Assembly (NCBI GenBank): GCA_947095585.1 | Contig: OX352764.1 | Coordinates: 75,874,816-75,938,815 of the forward strand | Length of the DNA stretch: 64,000 bases | Source of the DNA: Nephrocerus scutellatus | Lineage: Eukaryota; Arthropoda; Insecta; Diptera; Pipunculidae | Reading direction: 5' to 3' | Shown: piece by piece, positions 56,888-64,000 of the stretch | Layout of the letters: each line of letters opens with the position of its first letter | How positions within the stretch are numbered: position 1 is the first letter of the stretch | Position numbers and translations under genes: made by a program | Notes under the pieces: model-generated | Seen by the model: the letters and a program-made list of their open reading frames with translations, nothing else | Databases searched by the model: none | What the model was told of the DNA's origin: nothing

Positions 56888-57170
56888 TGGGCGCCGTAGC
56901 TCAGTGGAAATGCGCGTCGCTACTGAGCAGGAGGTTTGTGGTTTGAATCCCAGTAACACCAAAAGGATTTTTCATGGTGTCCCACCTCTCGCGAAAGTCT
57001 GACAAACGTCCAAGAGTAATAACTTGTCACGGAAAGCTTCTCAATTCGCCGTTCGTATCCGGCCTAAAATTGTAGGTCCCTTCCATTTGTGTCCAAAAAT
57101 ATACATACGCAACACAAATGGTCGCAAGAAGCTAGGCCTTGGACTGCCTTGTTCTGTCGCGCCGAATTAA
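56888..57170 (+). mobile_element. tRNA-derived SINE, copy S7 (best full-length copy)
   Basis: Head GGGCGCCGTAGCTCAGTGGA with a good A box (TAGCTCAGTGG), GGTTTGAATCCC (B box), body AACTTGTCACGGAAAGCTTC, CGCCGTTCGTATCCGGCC, AGGTCCCTTCCATTTGTG, and end GCTAGGCCTTGGACTGCC then TCTGTCGCGCCGAATT. The head to the B box looks like a tRNA gene, but the anticodon arm cannot be folded with confidence and the sequence continues well beyond a tRNA, which is why it is called a SINE. Family A copy A10 begins at its right edge. Confidence 0.85.
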
Positions 57171-57173
57171 AAA

Positions 57174-58148
57174 ACTTATATAAGCACCCCTCGAGCCTTA
57201 GGGCCCGGCCCGATCACTCCAAAAAAATTTACAAAAGTTTTGACCATCAGAGATACACATGTGATTAAAATTTGAAAAAAATCGAGTTAATTTTTAAAAA
57301 ACTGTTTGTGGGCACCCCTCGGGCCTCAGGGCACATTCTTTAAAAAAATGTTCAATAGTTTTGTCCATCGGACACACATATGCTTAAAATTTATGGTAAA
57401 TCGGGCTATTTTGTAAAAATATATATGGGCACCCCTTTTGCCTCAGGCTTCGTTCGCTCAAAAAAATTTACAAAATGTTCGGTCTATCGGAGATACACAT
57501 ATATAACCTATTTAAGGTAAATCGGGCTAATTTTTAAAAAAATTATATGGCCACAGCCCCGGGCCTAAGGCCAAAAAAAAAATTTACAAAAAGTTTTGTC
57601 CATCGTAGGTGTGTATAAAATTTTAAGAAAATCGGGTTAACTTTTATTTTAAATTTGTATGAGGCTCCACGACCCCGGGGCTCGGCGTCTGTAAAATTTC
57701 TACAATAAGTGTTGTTAATGATACACACGTGTATAAAATATTTACAAAAATTGTTGTCCATCGGAGATACACATGCGTGTAAATTTGATGAAGGTCGGGT
57801 TAATTTTTTTTTAAAATTTGTATGGGGCCCTACGGCTCCGGGACCCGGGTTCTCCAAAATGTTTAAAAAAGTGTTGTCTATCAGAGATATACACGTATGT
57901 AAAATTTGAAAAAAATCCGGGTAATATTTTGACCCCATGACCCTTAAGCTCGGGGTCTCCAAAAAGATTACAAAAAGTAGTGTCTCCGGAAATACACAAA
58001 GTGTACAAAATTTCAATAAAATCGGGCTTTGGGAAGTGGGTTGAAAATTGATCGCAAGATTCCGCGACAGACAAACCGACCGAACGACAGACCGACCGAC
58101 CGACCGACGTGCCACGGGCAAGCGAAGTTAATATAGAGAATTGAAAAA
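57174..58148 (-). mobile_element. Family A element, copy A10
   Basis: About nine tandem units read on the minus strand, each with an ACACATGTGTAT-like core. It ends with a CGAC/CCGA tetranucleotide run (58078-58107), GCCACGGGCAAGCGAAGTTA and ATATAGAGAATT. The opposite (GGGTTGTTT) end is missing; a SINE abuts that side. The two long minus-strand frames (57543-58121, 192 codons; 57811-58185, 124 codons) are repeat-driven and not genes. Confidence 0.8.
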
Positions 58149-58149
58149 A

Positions 58150-58540
58150 TATATACGAAGTGCTTATGCCACCGTTGAAAAACATGTCTTTAAAACTATT
58201 TGGGTAATATCATCTTACCTATCAGATTTGTGCATGCTGAGATTACTCAAAAGTTAAAACTAGCAACTGTTCGAGATTTGTGAAATAAAAAATTTGACAC
58301 TATGAAGCAGCGTACTATTTGGAAGCGTGGAGCTAGCTGCGTAGTGCACTAGATTGGCACTGTCTCATGAGATTAATTTTGGGATGTCGTTAAAAATAAG
58401 CCTTGGAACTGAGAACGACAAGAAGTATTTGTATTCTTTTCACTGACCTAATAAAATAAGGAATTTGCACCATCTTTTTTAAACAACTACTTCGCGTTTT
58501 GTTTTTGTTTGTGGCTGCCCAAATCTTATAAGTAATTTCC
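58150..58540. other. Stretch without a gene
   Basis: No gene or known repeat between family A copies A10 and A11. Confidence 0.45.
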
Positions 58541-58544
58541 ACTT

Positions 58545-59050
58545 TCTAAAACCATAAATCTCCGATAACAACAATTTCTATACAAATTTGGAAGTAATTG
58601 GACAAAGTGTTCCCATATATTTTTTATAAATCAACCCATTTTATTAAAAATTTGCATACATGTGTGTCTCCGATGATAACAATTTCTGTAAAAATTTGAA
58701 CGGGATCAGGCCCCATGGCCTTTTTTCAAAATTAACCCGATTTTATTCAAATTTTGCACATAATTGTATCAACGATGACAACACTTTCTATCAAAATGTC
58801 GAAGTATTCGAGCTCCAGGGCCGAGGGGCCCCCATATAATTTTTTTACTATCTGTGAACATTTGGAAGTGATCGGGCTCCAGTGCCGTGGGGCTCCCATA
58901 TATATTTTTTTTTTCAAAAATGAGCCCAATTTTATGTGTATCTCCGATGTCCCGAGGGACTCCACTATATTTTTTTTCCAAAGTTAGCCCTATTTTATTC
59001 AAACACACATATGTAACTCCGATTAGAGAATTTACATGAAATTTTTAATA
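58545..59050 (+). mobile_element. Family A element, copy A11
   Basis: Six decayed units, then TCCGATTAGAGAATTTACAT at about 59015-59036. The left end is missing and the right end stops before the GGGTTGTTT block. It is in opposite orientation to A10, with about 400 bases between them. Confidence 0.7.
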
Positions 59051-59054
59051 ATTA

Positions 59055-60530
59055 TATTGCCTTTTTTATTTGTAAATAAGTTCCGATTTATTTTTGCTCA
59101 TCCGTACAACTTAAAATGCAGCTCTCGTAAGTTGCTTAAAATATAAAAGACTGGATTATTTAATTCTCTTCTTAGCACTTTTGTGTGGGGAATGGGAAAC
59201 ATATTCTGTTGGTAGTACATAAGTTCCATGTCGTACAGAAAACAAACATAACTACTAGTTCACAGTATAAGTAAACGATGCATGTTATGCCAACAAATGA
59301 ATTAGAATTTCCACCACTCCTGAACTAAAGTCCTTTGCAACAATTTGAATGTGACTCTGTTATGCTAAACCTAAAACGCATCGGTCAATTTAAGTACTAA
59401 ATGTGCGAATTTGTCTGTAATCACAAGAGGATGCTTGTCAACCTCAGGCAAAATTACACTTGGAAACAACAGCGAAAGTAGCACCACCCAAAATGACCGC
59501 AACAATGGCAAATGGTACGTACGTTGTACGTACGCTCACAAAAGCATAAGATAACACAACGACAGTCAGTCTACGAAAACAATCCGAATTCATAACAGAT
59601 ATGCTGTTGTTGAACATGGCATGTTTTGGAAATTAATAGATTCGTATTTTGGTTGTTCGAATCAGTTTGTTGGTTCGTTGAATGTTTTCACCTCGGCTTC
59701 GTCGTCATCATGTACATAGTGGTAATCAAAAGGGCGGAATAGGCTGTAGCCATCCATGGTGGCACCGTTCATAATAATTGATGAGGTAGTTGGGTGGAAC
59801 TCGGTCGGCTCGATCGGTAGGATTTAGCTACAGCAACTGCTTCGTTTAGCCTGACATCCAGGCTAAATAAATTCAAAAGTACACCATACCTGTTACCAAA
59901 TTCATGTTGCATGCGCGTGCATTTGATTGAATTGTTTCCATTTTGGTGGCAATAGACGACAAGCTCAAGCTGCTGTTGCTGTAATGTTGTTATCCATATT
60001 GTTGCTTACACGTTACACTCACACAGGAATACTTGCAGTAGACAGGGCAGAGGATTTGTGGTAAAGTTAATTTACACATTTTGGTTAAAACATAACTTCC
60101 CATTCGACAATGATATATATGCTGTTTTGCATGATGTCATAACAGTATGCCTTTATATGTCAACAAAACCACCAACGTTAATTTAAGTACAAAGAAAGAA
60201 ACTGTTGTATTTGTGAAGTTTTAAAGTTGTATTAACAAGTTTTTTATGTGACTTTTTAATTAACGCACGCAACTCTATACGAACACCTAAGAACGCAAAA
60301 ATGGAGAAATAGTCAGTCAAAAAAGGCTTGGTATTCAGCAATGGTGTAGCTACAGGCGCACAATGATACAATGAGCTAAATTGAATCATAACCAACAGCA
60401 GACTATTGTTTTTTAATAGTATGGTGTTGGCCGGTCGGAAAATATTCTTTTGCCTCTGATATCGGCCCCCCGCCCTCCCTTCACCAACAACTCAACACAA
60501 TCTCAAAAAAATGCACCAAATACAGCAAAC
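59055..60530. other. Repeat-free stretch with a plausible small intron
   Basis: No known repeat. Contains the candidate exons described at 59692-59941 and a short direct/inverted TACGTACGTTGTACGTACG at about 59518. Confidence 0.4.
59692..59941 (-). CDS. Candidate host 5' exons with a 62-base intron (unidentified)
   Basis: On the minus strand an ATG at 59941 in a CCACCAAAATGG context opens METIQSNARACNMNLVT and ends at a donor (ACAG then GTATGG, exon end 59890). A 62-base intron (59828-59889) has a branch-like CTAAAC and a TTGCTGTAG acceptor, which fits fly short introns. Spliced, this first frame stops after 19 more codons. Its TGA overlaps a second ATG at 59772, which opens NGATMDGYSLFRPF then DYHYVHDDDEAE up to a donor-like GAG/GTGAAA (exon end 59692). 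The inner ATG has a perfect GCCACCATGG context. The first frame may be an upstream ORF. I do not recognise the protein. Chance is possible. Confidence 0.3.
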
Positions 60531-60540
60531 ATCGCGAAAA

Positions 60541-60725
60541 CACCTGCCTGAGTAAACTCAGTATACTCAGTATACCCAGTACAACCAGTACAACCAGTAC
60601 ACCTATTACACCCAGTGCAACCAGTGAGTATCCTAAGTTTACTGAGTATACTGAGTATACACAGTACATACTCAGTACACTCAGTACACCCAGTACTACC
60701 AGTACAACCAGTACACCCAGCATAC
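60541..60725. repeat. CAGTACAAC-type minisatellite
   Basis: Units of about 9-10 bases of the forms CAGTACAAC, CAGTATACT and CAGTACACC. Part of the array is inverted (ACTGAGTATACTGAGTATAC near 60638), so it holds internal palindromes. It lies beside the Helentron-like element H6. Confidence 0.85.
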
Positions 60726-60741
60726 ATACATACTGTTACCA

Positions 60742-61527
60742 CCGTGGGATGGGGGTGTAGTAATACCTAAAATCTCCCCACCTGCCAATAATATACTGTT
60801 ACGAAATGTAGGCTTTCGAGTTCGTAAAAGATTTTGCAAATAAAACTCAACACAAGTTTATTAAATATAAACAACAAACAGTAAAAATAACACAAGCTCG
60901 AAAATTTATATTGGTGATAACTTTAAATGTACACAAAAACACTTATTACAACAACACTTGTATATTACTATAATTCACTTAGGTATTAGCAGTATTTCTT
61001 TACAAGAGCTTTTTCAACTTGACTGGTTGAATTCCACATAACTTATGATTTCCGTAAGTAACGCCGTACTATTTATACTCATTGAAAAGTTTTTCGTTTT
61101 TCGTACTTACACAAAAACCGGGCAAACTGGACCGGTTGGTCTGACTACATTTTTGACCAGTACATTATGATTTAAACTTTAAGTCGGTTACATTTAAAAT
61201 AATCTTATTAATCTTAAGAGTATGCAATTTTAAGTGCTCATATTCCATTATCGATCGGATAACACATAATTCCTTTTATTCACCATGGCGACATCTACTA
61301 CTAACTACTTTATGCAACAATACATTGAAATTTCATAAAAATCGGTTTGTAAATGTATCTGATATTAATGTTTTACATTTTCCAATCACTGAAAGGAGGA
61401 AAGGGTATGTACTATAGCCTTTAACCTTCCTCTAAATGCCAGTAATATGCATTTCATAAAAATCGGTTTGTAAATATGAGTTTCCATAAATAATAAGCAA
61501 ACAAACTTTAATTTTTATTTATATAGA
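60742..61527 (-). mobile_element. Helentron-like element H6, interrupted by a solo LTR
   Basis: The right side is the 5' end of the element on the minus strand: TATTCTATATAAATAAAAAT, then GGAAACTCATATTTACAAAC and CGATTTTTATGAAAT. The left side shares CCCCACCTGCCAATAATAT with element H5. A copy of the CATAAAAATCGGTTTGTAAA block occurs twice (61335 and 61446). The true left end was not found. Confidence 0.5.
60797..61319. mobile_element. Solo LTR with 4-base target-site duplication
   Basis: Begins TGTTACGAAATGTAGGC and ends ACTTTATGCAACA, giving TGTT...AACA termini. It is flanked by ATAC at 60793-60796 and 61320-61323. Two homologous sequences without the insertion are in the window (47.47 kb, and 61.43 kb with CCAGTAATATGCATTTCATA), which show the empty site. 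The length of 523 bases, TG...CA ends and 4-base duplication fit a Gypsy-type LTR. No internal region or second LTR is present, so it is a solo LTR left by recombination. The strand is not known. Confidence 0.7.
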
Positions 61528-61529
61528 AT

Positions 61530-62450
61530 ATTTTTAATCCTTCCTTAGCCTAAGTGAGGGATTATTACCTCTAATAATTACAATTAATTTGTGCAAATAA
61601 TTTTGCCTATCGTTTTAGAGGTTCTTTTTATTATAATTCCTAAACCTTTAGTCGTTAAACCCAAACACACAACAGAAAGGTGAGTTCCATTATCATTCTT
61701 TGGATAATTTTTACGAAATTTTACAAGTTTTTGAGACTTTCAAGTGGCAAATTAACTTCCCCTAATGAAGACGTACAAATTATGCCAACCGGAAATTTGA
61801 ATGAAAAATCGTGCGCTCGACTTGCGTAGGATACTCATTACACCCATTTTATTCTGTCCAGAGACTTATTCCGTACCGTGTCGTACGCAGTTGTGGCGAA
61901 CTTAAAAACTTTTTCTTTTTGTTAATGGAAACTTTATTGTCTCAGTAGTAAGATACTTAAAATTAATTCAACTAAACGCTGTTGAACAAAATTAATATTC
62001 AAAAAAATTCCTTTAAGACATTAAGTTTACAAGAAGTAATTGTCGTATAATGTAATTGACAATTAAGAGCAATAAGGATGTGGTTACAATTGTCAGGTAA
62101 CGTAAAACTTAGGAAAAAGAAGAGAAGAGAGGAGATCATGGAGAACAAAAGTTTCAAAAAATATATATCATAAACAGCACCACGCAAGTTTCTTTAGAAG
62201 GTTGTTTTATTTTAAGTAATCTGTTATTGTTCTTGGCCTTTACTCGTATTCGTATAAGAATTTAAGTTTCACTTGAAGGGTTGACAGGATTTCTTAAAGT
62301 GTGGTAAAATTACATAAAGGAAAGGATGCCTACATCTTCATATGCTAATATTTGAGTAGTTTTTCTGAATTGGTTACTTGTTCCGGTTGACAATTTTAAC
62401 GTAACTTTGCGCTGAAGAAGGCCTCTATTCCTATTTCTGACGTTGATCAT
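61530..62450. other. AT-rich stretch without a recognisable gene
   Basis: No gene recognised. Confidence 0.5.
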
Positions 62451-62528
62451 TCAATATCATCATCATAATTGGCTTCGGTATTGGCCTCCTGCAAAAAACA
62501 TTTTCACCGGAACTTCCATAAACTTCCA

Positions 62529-62837
62529 TTAACTCTGAGGCTTGTCCGGAATCGTTGCCCTCTCCCTTAAAAATCGTCCAATGTACCCTTCGGTTATTAT
62601 TTTATCAACCAATAAGCTCAGCAATTGTTTTCGTGCATCCATGTTCCTGGTTATACAATTTTTGCTAACGTTTGTGTATATGATTTTGAGAGCATGGGGC
62701 GGTTGTAATCGCTTATTGGTCTCTCCGCAAAGTTCAAATGAAAGACATATGCCTGCGGTTGGAAGGAAAGGAAGACGGATGTGAAGACGTTGTCCACCGC
62801 AATTGTTCTTCCACTGAGTTAATATCTGCAGACGAGT
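62529..62837 (-). other. Open frame of 102 codons without a clear start, unclassified
   Basis: The minus strand is open from 62837 to a TAA at 62529: TRLQILTQWKNNCGGQRLHI, PFLPTAGICLSFELCGETNK, and so on to MDARKQLLSLLVDKIITEGY, IGRFLRERATIPDKPQS. It is less AT-rich than its surroundings. About 30 bases further on, a good acceptor (TTTTTTGCAG) is followed by EANTEANYDDDIE and a stop (62451-62500). It could be a decayed element or a pair of host exons. I do not recognise it. Confidence 0.25.
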
Positions 62838-63345
62838 TCAATCAGAACTCTTTCCCTTTACTTCGAATCACGCTGTTATCCTATCCATCCTTTCCTGAAT
62901 ACAGAATGCCTTTTTAAGGATAGCTGGTAATGTAATCGCCTTGATCCCTTATTTGATGACTTTGACGAAATATACAGAGTAAGTCTGGTTTTCCTCTATA
63001 TGTATAAATCTGCTCATCTTCAGTTTTTATCGACTAACACTGTATTAAGGTCTAGTTGTGTTGCAACAGCCGAAGCGAGTTAATTTGAAGTGCACATTGT
63101 GCGGGAAAATAAATTCAATCTATTAACGAACCAATTGACGCTACGTGACAAAACAAACGTGCAGCTACAAGTCATAAAGTAATTTTCATTACTGGCAAGC
63201 AGGAAAAAGTAAAAATTTATTACTAAACAAAGAGATAGACGACTAATTTCCCTACGAGGACGAACGTACAAAAAATTTCAAAACACACAAGGGTTTTTTT
63301 ACCTTCACACTTGAGTGCAACTGCGTGTGTGTGTGTGGGAATATG

Positions 63346-64000
63346 ACGTCCGATAAGGCCGCGGGGAAAAACGCCTGCCGATGGCAACCTTGCTATTACG
63401 CAAGAAGACCACGACGAGAATTACGTTTCTATGCAAGACAGACTACAAGAAACTCGAGCAATATATAATGAGCAATTTCGTGATTTCGACGGAAACGGAG
63501 ACATACATATGCTAACTTTAAAATTCGACAGTATAGTTAGAGACTTACTAGACTACAGCTATCGCCTCCATAAAGAACTGATAGTCTGTAAAACAAGTCA
63601 AAACACAACGAACATAACATGGTGAAAACCATAACTGCTGGCAATTTAATTATAATGAAAACAATGAAGAATAACATGGAAACTATGAAGCAAAAAATGG
63701 AGGAGGCTCTAAGTGGTCTCACAAAAACACAGACAACTCCTGTACAAGTAACTCAAATTGCGGCTCCAACCCGGGTTAAAGTTGTCCCACGGCTGTGGCG
63801 CCAAAACCGGTAGAGACTTGGTCGGTTCATAGTTTTTCGCAGCAATGACAAGCGCTCTAACGCAAACGAATGCATCAAGAATGTGATGATAGAGGTGGGT
63901 CCAACACTCGGGGTATGGATCCATGAAGTCGAATCTCTAAAGGAATGAAGCGTATAATTATATGCACGCCAAGCATCGAATAACGCTCAAAAGTTAGCCA
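63346..64000 (+). pseudogene. R1-like LINE ORF1 (gag-like), broken and cut by the window end
   Basis: MTSDKAAGKNACRWQPC opens at 63346. After a shift a long frame gives YVSMQDRLQETRAIYNEQFR, LTLKFDSIVRDLLDYSYRLH and KELIVCKTSQN. After another shift come METMKQKMEEALSGLTKTQT, APTRVKVVPRLWRQ and finally ECIKNVMIEVGPTLGVWIHE then VESLKE. The segment from SNDK to EVGPTLGVWIHEV resembles the conserved part of R1/TRAS-type ORF1 proteins just before their zinc knuckles. The knuckles, if present, would be outside the window. Shifts and stops show decay. Confidence 0.6.

Noticed and set aside
56888..56960. A tRNA gene
   Set aside because: The head has A and B boxes, but the same head occurs seven times with a 200-base common body and ATT end. 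It is a SINE. No cloverleaf was convincing.
57543..58185. Open frames of 192 and 124 codons on the minus strand
   Set aside because: They run through the family A tandem units. The translated pattern simply repeats with the array, and the same units give open frames elsewhere (18265-18558, 35873-36197).

Overview
The window reads as intergenic or intronic DNA of an insect, most likely a higher fly of tephritid type. That call is an inference from three things: the AT-rich base composition, the classes of transposable element present, and one candidate 62-base intron of fly type. No complete host gene can be seen. Nearly every recognisable coding stretch is a broken transposable-element gene, and no tRNA, rRNA or CRISPR array is supported.

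Five groups of repeats make up most of the recognisable sequence. (1) Family A: non-autonomous elements with two characteristic ends, AAATTCTCTATATTAAC...GCCCGTGG and TTAGAGAATTTACATG...ATGGGTTGTTTTTTT. Most copies carry tandem units of about 118 bases with a palindromic ACACATGTGT core. I count 13 copies or pieces. (2) A tRNA-derived SINE of about 285 bases with A and B boxes and an (ATT)n tail, 7 copies, two of them with clear target-site duplications. (3) Helitron/Helentron-like elements with ACTAGC...-type ends. One has a decayed Pif1-type helicase (41.9-44.3 kb); others carry their own minisatellites (AAAAGACCC, CAGTACAAC, a 143-base unit). (4) LINE remnants of at least five kinds, including one mostly colinear degraded LINE with a split reverse transcriptase domain (20.5-23.7 kb), one endonuclease-plus-RT relic (48.0-50.2 kb) and an R1-like ORF1 at the right edge. 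(5) Tc1/mariner relics of at least three kinds. A CG-rich tandem array (family C) and one solo LTR complete the set.

Layout. 0-6 kb: family A copy, LINE 3' pieces, internally deleted mariner. 8.5-10.2 kb: Helentron-like element with a SINE inside. 10.3-13.5 kb: Jockey-like LINE split by family A, family C array, LINE and SINE pieces. 14-25 kb: RT fragments, family A pair, the I/LOA-like LINE interrupted by a SINE, and a possible host signal-peptide exon. 25.4-28.3 kb: family A, AAAAGACC minisatellite, maT-like transposon. 33.2-38 kb: a four-level nest (family A, then LINE, then maT-like transposon, then family A). 39-44.3 kb: mariner, LINE, Helentron. 47.3-50.2 kb: Helentron-like end, 143-base repeats, LINE. 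52-59 kb: SINEs and family A arrays. 59-60 kb: sequence free of recognised repeats with a plausible small intron. 60.5-61.5 kb: minisatellite and solo LTR. 63.3-64 kb: R1-like ORF1.

The genes do not act together as a pathway. The window is a record of successive transposition, with dead copies layered in an order that can be read from target-site duplications and interrupted homologies. No defence or biosynthetic system is visible.
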